Shown: piece by piece, positions 12,096 through 23,091 of the stretch
How the letters are laid out: every line of letters starts with the position of its first letter
Numbering within the stretch: position 1 is the stretch's first letter
Assembly: GCF_004337985.1 (NCBI RefSeq)
Contig: NC_043740.1
Span: forward strand, 1,779,200-1,843,199
Reading direction: 5' to 3'
Length of the DNA: 64,000 nt
From: Pyricularia pennisetigena
Lineage: Eukaryota > Ascomycota > Sordariomycetes > Magnaporthales > Pyriculariaceae
Notes under the pieces: generated by a model
Databases searched by the model: none
Told to the model about the DNA's origin: nothing
Seen by the model: the letters and a program-made list of their open reading frames with translations, nothing else
Translations under genes and position numbers: made by a program

Positions 12096-12121
12096 GTGGT
12101 CCTCCGGTCTTCAAGTGCTAG
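11146..12121 (+). CDS. AA9 lytic polysaccharide monooxygenase (former GH61)
   Basis: Secreted copper enzyme that oxidatively cleaves cellulose or related glucans. Four exons: 11146-11197, 11280-11636, 11706-11958 and 12097-12121, coding 228 aa. Residues 1-16 form a signal peptide ending VNA, so His17 becomes the N-terminal His of the copper-binding histidine brace. The family segments PSIYHPGP (second His), [19 protein letters not shown] and [12 protein letters not shown] (axial Tyr) follow. The short last exon restores the usual ending, GPPVFKC. No carbohydrate-binding module is present. Intron 1 has a 16-nt A tract just before its acceptor. Intron 3 contains a 50-N gap between a T tract and an A tract, so its true length is unknown. 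If intron 3 were retained, translation would stop at 11960-11962. Confidence 0.9.
11977..12093. repeat. inverted homopolymer pair around an assembly gap
   Basis: T30 (11977-12006) plus GTT, then 50 N (12010-12059), then AAC plus A31 (12063-12093). The two flanks are reverse complements, forming 33-nt inverted arms. All of it lies inside intron 3 of the AA9 gene. Confidence 0.85.
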
Positions 12122-12928
12122 GTCAATTTACTTGGTGTATAAAGGGTGATTGCTTAGATCACGATTGAGACGGTATATATAGTTGACTTTGAGCATCATT
12201 GGTCCTGCATGTTGACTGATATTGCATCTACATACTACTTGTTCATTAACAACTGATTCGGGGCTGCATCAATTGTGTTAAAGATGCGATGGTAGAATAC
12301 TTTTGTATACATGTTCATTCGCTATGTTACGAAGGTACCTAGGTATATAACGTCCTTGTTATCCCATTTAGTGTCTGGATGGTGGACGTTCAGTTACATC
12401 GCGTCCGACGATCGCATATGTGCGGTAACCAACGTGCGAGAGAATCAGCTTTCTTCAAAGACAATGTCAAGGTGAAACTTAACGAAAGATCCCTGACAGT
12501 TAATGCAGTACACGAAGAAGAATTACGCCAACCAAGGCTTGCACTGGCAAAGGGGGAACAGTGGCGGCACCCGGACTACTAGTCCTAGGAATCTGCACAT
12601 TGAAACCAGATCTGCATCTTAGCTTGTATGCTCTAGCTCATTGGACGTGGAAAGGGGTGGAAACCTTGATTTTGGGAGTAATAGAAGGCAAGCAAAGTTC
12701 GGATAGACAATGTTTAAACGCAAACCATTGTAGTCCAACACAAGCCCAAAGCCCAACCACGATACAACAGGCACTTGAGAACGACAAAAGAAGACATACA
12801 AATGGACTTGAACAAGCTGACTGTGCATGAATGGTATGCCTCAATATTGTCATATGCCAGCAGCGAAAGGGAGGAAGAAGCAGTGTGGGGGTCAAAGTGC
12901 ACAACACATCAAAAATCACCAAAACACC
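12122..12928. other. intergenic region, nothing recognised
   Basis: Between the AA9 gene and the tRNA-Ala terminator. Open frames are short and overlap on both strands with no family resemblance. Confidence 0.5.
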
Positions 12929-12934
12929 AAAAAA
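12929..12934 (-). terminator. Pol III oligo(T) terminator of tRNA-Ala
   Basis: Six A on the plus strand, read as six T on the minus strand, 42 nt past the 3' end of tRNA-Ala. Confidence 0.5.
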
Positions 12935-12975
12935 GACATCACCACACTGCTGTTGTGTTTGCGACGACATGACAC

Positions 12976-13065
12976 TGGAGACACCAAGAATCGAACTCGG
13001 GACCTCTTCCAATCAAGGCAACCTTGAGCTGCTAAGGAAGCATTATACCACTAAACCATATCCCC
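12976..13065 (-). tRNA. tRNA-Ala (AGC) with 18-nt intron
   Basis: Minus-strand tRNA for alanine codon GCU. The acceptor stem pairs GGGGATA (13065-13059) with TGTCTCC, with two G-U pairs, and A is the discriminator at 12976. The D arm is GGTTTAGTGGTATAAT and the T arm CCGAG-TTCGATT-CTTGG. The anticodon stem pairs CTTCC with GGAAG. The anticodon AGC lies at 13033-13031, and an 18-nt intron (13012-13029) follows base 37. Removing it gives the loop TTAGCAT standard for tRNA-Ala(AGC) and a 72-nt product. Confidence 0.92.
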
Positions 13066-13795
13066 ATGTGATGGATATTGCACCATTTGTTGTTGATGTC
13101 TAAGATGCTCGTAGAGAATATATTGGCCAAGTGGGACTGCCTAGGGCTTGAGCGGGTTGCCCTAGCCTTGACCGGAGCTAACAGAGGGCTGGCTGGCGCT
13201 GCTCGCGGCTGGGTGCCAAGCCGTGGGCCCCCGCAGATATTGTACTGTATTGTCTCAGGGTCCCGCCCGTGTTTAACTCGGGGCCTATGCCCAAGATCCA
13301 TGACTCAGCAACCTTGTATAAGTCGAATTACTGGCTCGTATAAGTGGTACTCTTGCGAAGTAATGAGTTGCCTCGCTCTCGAATATTCTCATGACGGTTG
13401 ACCGTACGTGTCAGGTATGCGGACACAAGATGAGAGGCAGTCAGCATGTTGTCTGCTTTGGCGGCATAGCCGGTGACAACATCTGCTGCCACCCGTCTGA
13501 GAATTTCTAAGCAGACTGTCGGCTGTCGATACAAAGTCATGCCAAGGGAGTCGGAAAGTATTTGGCGTTATCGCGTCCTGCGAGTGTAGTGGTATTAATG
13601 CAGACACCAAGGTCAAACGATTTAACAGGTCAAGCAACTCAACCAAATGTTGGCAATATTTACGCATACCGCAAACTCGAGAGAAAAAAAAAATCAAAAT
13701 GCTCTTTATTCTTTTATGACAAGCGAAACTAAATACCCACGAAACGCGAGTGCACAGACCCAACGCCAATCATCTCTAAGCTTAGTGGTATCACA
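13066..13795. other. intergenic region, nothing recognised
   Basis: Lies 3' of the BiP gene and 5' of tRNA-Ala. No supported gene. The segment nearest 13795 should contain the BiP 3' untranslated region. Confidence 0.5.
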
Positions 13796-15056
13796 TCATA
13801 GCTCGTCGTGGGAGCGAGGCTCATCAGAGTCGCCACCGGCGCCACCGCTGTACAGCTTGCTGGTGATGGGGTAAGCAACACCAGAGAGCTTCTCCTTCTG
13901 CTCCTCAAAATCGGCAGCCTCGGCGGTAGCACCGTTCTCCTCGAGCCAATCGGTGGCCTCCTTGATAGCGTCGAGAAGCTAATGAATTTGTTAGCGAACT
14001 ATTTTCGCATCATGATTCTGTTTCAAACGTGGCAAAGTCAAACTTACAGTTTCCTTGTCAGATTCGTCAATCTTGCCACCGAGACCCTCCTCGTCCTTGA
14101 CCTGGTTCTTGAGGTTGAAGGCGTAGTTCTCGAGACCGTTGCGAGCCTCAATGCGCTCACGGGTGGCCTTGTCCTCCTCAGCGAACTTCTCGGCCTCGGT
14201 AACCATGCGCTCAATCTCCTCAGGGGTGAGGCGGCCCTTGTCGTTGGTGATGGTGATTTGCTCAGTGTTGCCGGTACCCTTGTCGTGGGCCGACACCTTG
14301 AGGATTCCGTTGGCATCGAGCTCGAAGGAGACCTCGATTTGCGGCTGGCCACGAGGTGCGGGCGGGATACCAGTCAGCTCGAACTTGCCCAGGAGGTTGT
14401 TGTCCTTAGTCATAGTACGCTCTCCCTCAAAGACCTGGATCAAGACGACGGGCTGGTTGTCAGCCGCAGTCGAGAAGATCTGGCTCTTGCGAGTGGGAAT
14501 AGGAGTGTTACGGGGGATCAGCTTGGTCATGACGCCTCCGGTGGTCTCAATACCCAGGGTAAGAGGGTTGACGTCCATGAGAACGACGTCGCCAGTACCC
14601 TCTTCGCCCGACAAGACACCGGCCTGGACAGCGGCGCCGAAAGCGACAGCCTCATCGGGGTTGATACCCTTGGAGGGGTTCTTGCCGTTGAAGAACTCCT
14701 TGATAAGAGCCTGAACCTTGGGGATACGGGTGGAACCACCAACGAGCACAATGTCGTTGATGTCCTCCTTCTTCAGCTTGGCGTCCTTGAGAACCTGCTC
14801 GACGGGCTTGAGCGTCTTCTTGAACAGATCCATGTTCAGTTCCTCGAACTTGGCCTGGGTCAGGGTCTCGGAGAAATCCTTGCCGTCAAAGAACGACTCG
14901 ATCTCGATACGGGTCGACTTTTGCGATGAGAGAGTACGCTTGGCCTTCTCAGCCTCACGCTTAAGCTTGCCCATTGCCTTGGCGTCCTTGGTGACGTCGA
15001 CATTGTGCTTCTTGTTGTGCAACTTGACAAAGTGGTTGATGATGCGCTGGTCGAAA

Positions 15057-15092
<36 letters not shown>

Positions 15093-16041
15093 AGAACCTC
15101 GAAAACACCGTTGTCGATCGAAAGAAGGGAAACATCAAAGGTACCACCACCCAGGTCGTAGACGATGATCTGGTTCTCCTCGCCGGTCTTGTCCAGGCCG
15201 TAAGCCAAAGCGGCAGCGGTAGGCTCGTTCACAATACGCAGAACATTGAGACCGGCAATCACACCGGCGTCCTTAGTAGCCTGCCTCTGGTTGTCGTTGA
15301 AGTAGGCGGGAACGGTAACGACGGCGTGGGTAACCTTCTTGCCCAAGTAGGACTCGGCGACCTCCTTCATCTTGCCCAGAATCATGGCCGAGACCTCCTC
15401 GGGGGTGAACTGCTTGGTCTCGCCCTTGACCTCGACCGAAACAACAGGCTTTCCTCCCTTGTTCACGACCTTGTAGGGGAAGTGCTTGATATCTTGCTGG
15501 ACATCCTTGTCCGTGAACTTGCGGCCGATGAGACGCCTGATGGAGGGAGAACAGTCAGCACACTGGCCTCGTAGAAAACAAGAGTGCCTTGGATATAATG
15601 TGATAGATAAACATACTTGACGTCAAAGATGGTCCTGTGCGGGTTCGAGGCGGCCTGGTTCTTGGCAGCGTCTCCTACTAGCCTCTCGTCGTCGGTAAAG
15701 GCGACATATGAGGGAGTAATACGGTTTCCTTGGTCGTTGACGAGAATCTCAACCTTGCCCTTCTGCATGACACCAACACAAGAGTATGTCGTGCCCAGAT
15801 CCTAAGAGAAGATGGTTTCGTCAGTACGTGCTTCAGAAGATGCTAAAGCAGGCCGCACCAGCGAACGTGAAAAAGCAGCGAGCTCTTTTGCGACTATACT
15901 TACGATACCAATGACGGTGCCATAGCTATCCGCGTCTTGCGCGTTCGCTGTCTTGACGAACGCGAGGGGTGAAAAAAGAAGGCATAGCCAGAAAACCATG
16001 CCCAGGCCAATGGCCATGGAGCTCCTTGAGCCTGACTTCAT
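13796..16041 (-). CDS. KAR2: ER Hsp70 chaperone BiP/Kar2
   Basis: ATP-driven chaperone of the ER lumen, acting in protein translocation, folding, ER-associated degradation and unfolded-protein-response sensing. Minus-strand exons are 15904-16041, 15617-15801, 14048-15536 and 13796-13978, coding 664 aa. A hydrophobic signal peptide (residues 1-33, ending TANA) is followed by the ATPase domain with [37 protein letters not shown] and VGGSTRIPK. Next come the substrate-binding domain and a C terminus ending RSHDEL, an ER-retrieval signal. Length matches fungal BiP (about 660-680 aa). All three introns are GT-AG. In the upstream 16042-17404 region, a CACGTG core at about 16379-16384 is a weak candidate stress element. 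A large open frame antisense to the ATPase region is the well-known Hsp70 coding shadow. Confidence 0.98.
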
Positions 16042-16511
16042 GGTGAAAGCCTTTGCCCTGTATCCAAGTTGGAAACGGTAGCTTTGTATGATGTACGTTG
16101 GGTAGGACAAAAAGGAAAGAGACTAGGGAGAAGTAAACAGCGTAATACGCTTTTCGTGCAATCCTACGCTACCAGCGACTGGGTAGGCAAGGCGTCAATG
16201 TGGAATGAGAAAAGAATTCAAATTCAAAAAAGGTGGTCAGCCTTTGCGGAAGGAATTATTATATCACAGCCGCAACCGCAAACGCTTAGGTGGCAGCTCC
16301 ACCAAGGACCGGGTTAGGTGTCCAAAAAGGCAAGAAAGGACAGATTTCATCCAAAATGCTGGTTGCTAGTCTCCGCCACACGTGACAGGGGTCTGGCGGC
16401 AGTGAGCTGCAAAAGGGTGGTTGCTCACCTGCAGCAACTAAGAAGACTTTGGAAGCGAACAGTTCTATGTAGGTTCTCACTGCCTTGGAACCAGTCAAAG
16501 GAAAGGAGGAG

Positions 16512-16556
<45 letters not shown>

Positions 16557-17404
16557 ATGCCAATTCACTTTCACCAACTGTTGCCGACAGGAACTACTTT
16601 CGACTTTAATTTTGTAGTTAAACCTTTTCTACCCATTTTCTTTAAAAACATCATCAATCAAACATACTCTACTGCTCTGATAACGGCCGCCTTGCCGGCT
16701 TCCTTGCCGTCAGAAAAGCCCCCACCACACAGAGCTCTAATGTAGTATCCATCGAAGGAGCTGGGATATATCGAAGCGCCCGGTACCTGACAGCCTGGTC
16801 AATTCACAAGCGACTTTTCTTGTGTGGTGGCTGGTACAGGGGGTTCACGGGCCGCGGGCCAAGTCCCCTTGCCGCAAAAACAGTTCTTTTCTAAGAAATT
16901 CTTGATTATTCGATTGCTTTTTCTGTACATCATAACCAGAATCTACCTTGGTCTTGCGATATAAAAGGACCGCATGGGTGACTCATTGATGGTCGTTCGG
17001 ATAACCCGAAACGTTACAGCGCCTTAATATAGTCACCTTAATTTCGCGGTGCATCTACAAAATTCCACCGTCTTCTGCAGGCTTCCCCTCCCCTCTTCAT
17101 CTTCAAGGGTTGGGATAAAGGATGGGGCTCTGCTCGGGGGACTGTGGCGATGTACCACTGGTAATGCACGCCAACGGCCGCCGCCATTGCCGCCTTGCGA
17201 CTCTGCCACCGTGTCCAGTCTTTTTATAGCCTTGAGCCGTGCTGTGCTGGGGTAGGGACGTTTTTGCGGAGGTGGGGTTTCCTACGATAATCCATGTCAT
17301 GCGATTAGTCAGTCCTAATCACGCCAATCACTCCTGCAGATGTCAATTGTTCAATGCGAACTGCTGTCTCTTTCGTACCTGACTATCGCTATCTCAATTT
17401 GCTG
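16042..17404. other. BiP promoter side and HBS1 3' side
   Basis: Contains the 5' flank of the BiP gene and, to the right, the 3' flank of HBS1. The main visible feature is a 42-nt A tract at 16512-16553. No coding sequence supported. Confidence 0.5.
16512..16553. repeat. poly(A) tract, 42 nt
   Basis: Uninterrupted run of A on the plus strand, about 470 nt upstream of the BiP start codon. Confidence 0.9.
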
Positions 17405-19908
17405 CTATTCAATTATTCCAGCTGCCAGAGTCCTACCATCACATCGCAAGATGATGCGCTGGCCAGCTTCCAATGGTACTTTGGTCCCAGTCATCTTGAC
17501 AACCACACGAGCAGTCATGCCGGGCTTGACGATTTTGGGCTTCTTCTTGACGACTGTCCCTGTCGCGTTGTCCAGTACGGCTAGCATGGACTGCAAAGTA
17601 CCAACAGCGTCCAATCGGCCACGGTGTACTTGTAGTGGCATCGGCCAGAGGTGATCGAAAGCGAGAACCTTTACCGTAAAGCTGTCGATGCACTGTATCG
17701 GGTTCGACGGGTCGCAAATCACATCTCCAGCTCTAACACGCTCGGGATCAATGTGAGATAGCTGTAGCAGTACGTTCTGGCCAGCAACTGCCCAGTCCAC
17801 ATCCTCTGAGTCGACCTCTATGCTCTTAACGTAGGCTTTCTCTCCGCTTGGTTGCACAAGCAGAGCATCGCCCATCTGGACCGATCCAGCGTCCAGCCTC
17901 CCGCCAACCGTGAGTGTGCTTTGGCCGATGTTGTATATATCCGAGACGGTTATCCGTAAAGGTTCCTTGAGCGCACGCGTCATTGGCTCTGAATTTTGCA
18001 GCTCCTCGAGTAGCGTCGGACCGGTGTACCAGGATGCGGCTTCTGCTGTTGATCGCTTGACCAGGTTGTCACCGTTTAGTCCGGATAGCGGAATGAAGCT
18101 AATGTTCTTCATCTGGAAGCCAAGCGCCGACATGAATCCCGACATGCCATCAGAGATCTCGTTGAAGCGATCTTGTGACCAGTTTGTAGCATCGAGCTTA
18201 TTGACTGCTACAATAATGCGGGAAACACCGATGCTCCTAATCAACTGGGCGTGTTCCTTTGTTTGACCCTTGAGACCGCGCTCATAGGCTCCAACGGTAG
18301 CGTCTATCACCAGAATAGCGAAATCTGCTTGACTGGCTCCTGCTATCATATTCGGAACAAAGTCCTGATGACCCGGTGCATCCAGAATCGTGAATATTGT
18401 GCTCTCGGTCTCGAAACGGCTTTTGGCGATATCAATGGTGACGCCGTGGGCTCTCTCGTCACTTGTCGAGTCCAAAACCCATGCAAGTGCGAAGGATCCC
18501 TTACCCATCGCCTCAGCTTCCTTTTTGTACTTGCTGATGGTCCTATCGTCAACCACGTTCATATCCAAAAGTAGCCTCCCCATCATGGTGCTTTTGCCTG
18601 CATCAACATGCCCCACAACGACGAAGCTCGCATTCTTCTTCTTGACGCTCTTCTCGTACTCTCCTAGAACATTCAAATTTTTACTCTTGGGTAGAGGAGC
18701 GACATCCTCAACCTTCAAGCTCTGAACCGAGTTGGACAGCGAGTCAATCTTATCGGATTTGCCCTTCTTGGCCGTGGCCTTGGGTTTGCCGGCTGTGGAA
18801 CACTCGTTGGTTAGTCGACCTGATGCGACCTCATTTCTTGCCGCCCATGAGCGCACCTTGCGCTTGTGCCGCCATAACCCTATCGTCTGGGGAGGGTCGT
18901 GAGAAGATGTCCGAAATGGAAGGATCCATGTCCAAATAATGGAGTCCGAACGACTGCCGTTGCTTGTGAGAAGATTCCAAGTTGGATCTGGGACCCAATA
19001 TCGTTCGAGCGAATGCTGATGGTTCAGCGACGTCGTTGGAAGCCGTCCGTGTATCCATCTCATCTGCCGCGCCGTCCACGGTAGGGATCTCGGGCTGAGC
19101 CTCTGTCGCCGACTGTGGCTGGCAGCGGTCTGGTGTGACAGAACTGGCCTCCTTCCGTTGCTTGACTAATGCGCCAAGCCTCGGCGTGGCTGACACCTTA
19201 GTCTGTGAAGATTGTAGAGACAGACTGCCCATCTGTTGCTCTGGAGAGGCTTCGGTTTCCTCAATCTTCTTCTCGCTAGCCTTTTTCTTTCGGGCGGCAG
19301 CCAAGGCCTGCAGCTTGGACATCTTTGGAGCCGCTCCGGATCCACCGAGAAGCCCGCCGCGTGGGAGCTCCGGCGCAATAAATTCGGCCCGTCGATGGTC
19401 GGGGACATTCAACCACGGCATATCGTCAAACCAAGTAGACACCGGTGGTCTGAAAGTCGACTGTCTGATCGCTGCTGAGACGGTACCGTAGCCTCCGGAC
19501 CATGCCAAGTCCCTGGATCCCTCCATTGAACACACTTCCGCTGCGCACACTTGATGGTCGGCTGGGGTATGACAAGACGGGAGAGCTAGGAAATTTAGAC
19601 ATACCTTCATGACTATTTGTTGCCTTTTTCGCCTTTTTGCTGTCGGCCGGGGGCGAGATGTATTTGCTGACCAAATAGGCGACCGATTTGTCTACGTCGT
19701 AATAGTAATGCCATAGCGCCTCCTGAATCTGGGCCGTCGTGACTTTGGACGATTCGGCAGCGAGAGCTTCACGAACGGCAGAAGTGCCCAAGACCATCGA
19801 TTCACGGTCTTCTGGGCTGAGCTCTTCCTCTCCTGTGTTGTCGTAGCCATCGTACTCATCGAGCTCATTGTCGTAATCGTAGTTATTAAAAGCGCTGTGT
19901 CGAGACAT
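17405..19908 (-). CDS. HBS1: Hbs1-type ribosome rescue GTPase
   Basis: Translational GTPase that partners Dom34/Pelota to split stalled ribosomes in no-go and nonstop mRNA decay, related to eRF3 and EF-1alpha. Exons 19605-19908, about 18857-19561 and 17405-18792, coding about 798 aa. Residues 20-85 fit the HBS1 N-terminal domain. A low-complexity linker contains the conserved MSKLQALAAARKKK stretch. The GTPase domain has GHVDAGKST (P loop), DAPGHQDF and NKLDATNW, then two beta-barrel domains ending GRTLAAGIIE. Intron 2 (18793-18856) has a GACTAACC branch site. The acceptor of intron 1 is ambiguous: 19562 gives a 43-nt intron, 19541 a 64-nt intron, and both keep the frame. HBS1 is divergent from CCT5, with about 680 bp between start codons. 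Confidence 0.95.
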
Positions 19909-20592
19909 GCTGGGCGAGTATAATGTGCGAAATCGCGAAGGTTGATATCATGAGCAGGGATGCCGCAATAGACTGCTGGATATAGTATGTGCTTCGAAGG
20001 ACTTGGCACGTGAATATAGATAGATAATCCTTCTCAGGCTCCTGTTATTCGATAATAGCATGCGCGCACGGCTTGGGAACATAAATCCCAGGATTAAAAT
20101 TGAGTTTTGATTTGATGTCATTAGACTGGGATGGTTTTCTGGCGACAAAAAATACAGCGCTGTCATGGTGGAAAAGCAGCTGCACGCTGTACACGGAAGC
20201 GGGGTTCGATTTATTAGTTGATCAACGCGTCTTTGGAGGGGCACGTCGGTGACGCAACTACCTAAGGTGGGTACTTCACGTAGCAATCGGGCTTGGGCTG
20301 CCGGGTTTACTGTATTCTGCACTATAGGAATCACGGTCAGGCGTTCAGTAGCTCCGGCCAGGGGTTAGGGCGGAGGTACGTTTCGCCGGCCTGGTCCAAT
20401 CAGGTGGCGACCTCCCCGCGGTACCAATTTGAGCTTGCGCCCGCCGCTATGGCGGATGCCATGCAGGGAAACAACATTTATTTTTTGAGGCCGTTGTTTG
20501 CCCACCTGAGTTCGGGGAATAATCGCCAAAGCAAAGATCAACCTTGACGACTCCTTTGCAAGCGCCTCGGGCAGCATTTGACAGCTTTCAAG
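19909..20592. promoter_or_regulatory. shared HBS1-CCT5 divergent promoter region
   Basis: 684 bp between the two start codons of divergent genes. No coding sequence or recognised binding site stands out. Regulation of both genes from here is inferred from position only. Confidence 0.5.
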
Positions 20593-22524
20593 ATGGCGAT
20601 GAGTAAGCTCTTAATGTCGAAGTAGCATCCCCTTGCTGAAAAAAGTTTCTTATACTGACCGACTTTGTAGATCTTGATCTCTCCAATGGTACGAGCCACC
20701 GACTCGTCGACGCTGGACATGTTTGAGCTAACTACGACCCCTACCGACAGCGGCGGTGATGAAGGATGAGCAGGGCCGGCCGTTCATTGTTGTTAGAGAG
20801 TGAGTATGCGCGCTATCCGAGCTTCTAGATACCCGATCGCCCCGCAACACCACAAAGCTCGTGAAGCTAACAAAGCTCTACCCGACGCAGTCAAGGAAAG
20901 AAGAAGAGGCAATATGGAAACGAGGCGGTCAAGTCACACATTCTAGCTGCTAGGACAGTGGCAAATATCGTCAAGTCTTCGCTAGGACCTCGCGGCCTGG
21001 ACAAGATCCTCATTTCTCCCGATGGCGACATTACCGTAACCAACGACGGTGCAACGATCCTGCAGCAAATGGAGATTACCAACCACGTTGCCAAGCTTCT
21101 GGTTGAATTGTCCAAGTCGCAGGATGACGAGATCGGTGACGGCACGACGGGTGTTGTTGTGCTGGCGGGCGCGCTTCTGGAACAGGCAGCTGAGCTCATC
21201 GACAAGGGCATTCACCCCATCCGTATCGCCGACGGCTACGACCAAGCTTGTGACATTGCTGTCGCAGAGCTGGATGCCATCTCAGATGTTATAGAATTTA
21301 GCAAGGACTCGACAGAGAACCTGGTCAAAGTCGCAAGGACAAGTTTGGGAAGCAAGATCGTGTCAAAGGCGCATGACCAGTTCGCCAACATTGCGGTAGA
21401 TGCCGTACTGTCAGTGGCTGATTTGGAAAGAAAAGACGTCGACTTTGAACTTATCAAGGTGGACGGCAAGGTCGGAGGCTCACTCGAGGACACGCTTTTG
21501 GTCAAGGGCGTTATTATTGACAAAGACTTTTCACACCCCCAAATGCCATCAGAAGTCCGAGATGCCAAGATTGCTATCTTGACATGCGCTTTTGAACCCC
21601 CGAAGCCAAAGACGAAGCACAAGCTGGAGATCTCATCAGTCGAAGAGTTCAAGAAACTGCAGAACTATGAGAGGGAAAAGTTCATTGAGATGATTCAGCA
21701 GATCAAAGACACAGGAGCCAACCTCGCGATTTGCCAATGGGGCTTTGATGATGAGGCCAACCACCTGCTGCTACAGAACGAGCTTCCCGCTGTTCGGTGG
21801 GTTGGTGGTCCTGAAATAGAGTTGATTGCAATTGCAACCAACGGCAGGATAGTCCCTCGCTTCGAGGACCTCAAGCCAGAGAAACTGGGCACTGCAGGTG
21901 TAGTGCGTGAGATGACCTTTGGCACGACGAGAGAGAAGATGCTGGTCATTGAGGAGTGCGCAAATACCCGGGCTGTTACCGTGTTCGTCAGGGGAAGCAA
22001 CAAAATGGTGAGTACTATCGGACTAGTGAATAGCACAATTCGTCGGTGACTAACACCTAGCCCAGATCATCGACGAGGCCCGCCGCTCACTGCATGATGC
22101 TCTATGTGTCGTCCGAAACCTCGTCCGCGATAACCGTGTTGTTTATGGAGGTGGCGCTGCCGAAATCGCCTGCAGTTTGGCGGTTGAGGATGCTGCTGTC
22201 AAGACGCCCGGCTTGGAGCAGTACGCGATGCGCGCTTTTGCCGAAGCCCTTGACACGGTGCCCATGACACTCGCTGAGAACAGCGGTCTGAATCCGATCG
22301 CTACGTTGGCCGAGGTCAAGTCGCAGCAAGTCAAGTCTGCGGGTGGTCGCGGACGTCTTGGTGTTGACTGCATGGGCCGTGGCAACAACAACATGAAGGA
22401 CGCATTCGTCATTGATCCTCTCATTGGCAAGAAGCAACAGCTTATGCTTGCCACTCAGCTGTGCCGTATGGTGCTCAAGGTTAACAATGTTATCGTTTCT
22501 GGATCCGGTGAGGAGGATTTCTAA
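20593..22524 (+). CDS. CCT5: chaperonin TRiC/CCT subunit epsilon
   Basis: One of eight subunits of the cytosolic chaperonin that folds actin, tubulin and WD40 proteins. Five exons, 20593-20602, 20671-20688, 20751-20799, 20891-22007 and 22066-22524, code 550 aa (yeast Cct5 is about 560). Three tiny 5' exons (10, 18 and 49 nt) are needed to build the conserved start [20 protein letters not shown]. Each is flanked by GT-AG and clear branch sites (CTGACC, GAGCTAACTA). Group II chaperonin motifs are [37 protein letters not shown] and [11 protein letters not shown]. Family-specific text such as [15 protein letters not shown] identifies epsilon. It ends GSGEEDF. Confidence 0.97.
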
Positions 22525-23091
22525 GCGAAAAAATGTCGACTATGGTTTATTGTGGGCTCCAAGTTGGCGTTTTTTTTCGAGATACCAGGAAAAGATAGAC
22601 GGTATAAATGCGCAAAACAGCTGAATGCTATTGGAAGTGAGCACGGGACATGCTGGCTGTGCGATGTGATTTGAACTTGTCTCATGCACGCTCTCCATGT
22701 TGAGAATCCCAACCTTGGCTCAGCCTATGGCTCTACTGACTACTCTCATTATGACTGGCTGAAACGCGGACAAACATGGGCTATGACACATGGCAGCTTT
22801 TAGAAATGGTGTCCGATCTATTTTTGTGCGAATAACAACAGCCTTTTCCCTATTGTTATTCGAGCCCCTTCCCATGACACCACCCGTTGCCACAGCATTC
22901 CAAATGCCGGTTCAGAAGAACATATCTTCAGCAAAAAAACCGGCTCTGCTTCTTCTCGGCGACAATGCTTGATCCCTTGTTTTATTTTTGAAAAAGAAAC
23001 CCCCTATTGACACCAACTGAAAGCCAACCATCCAGATGCACACCAAAAGAAAACGCAAGTCCAGAAAGAGACCAATAAGTACGCACAGCGC
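22525..23091. other. convergent 3' region of CCT5 and REI1
   Basis: About 570 bp between two converging genes. No feature recognised beyond presumed 3' untranslated sequence. Confidence 0.5.

Noticed and set aside
13808..14929. 373-codon plus-strand open frame opposite the BiP gene
   Set aside because: It is the known antisense coding shadow of Hsp70 genes; the minus strand carries a complete spliced BiP with HDEL. The frame at 15005-15574 is rejected for the same reason.
16372..16388. CACGTG-containing site as an unfolded-protein-response element for BiP
   Set aside because: Only the six-base core matches; no CCAAT-N9-CCACG arrangement was seen, so it is mentioned only as a weak candidate in the gene entry.
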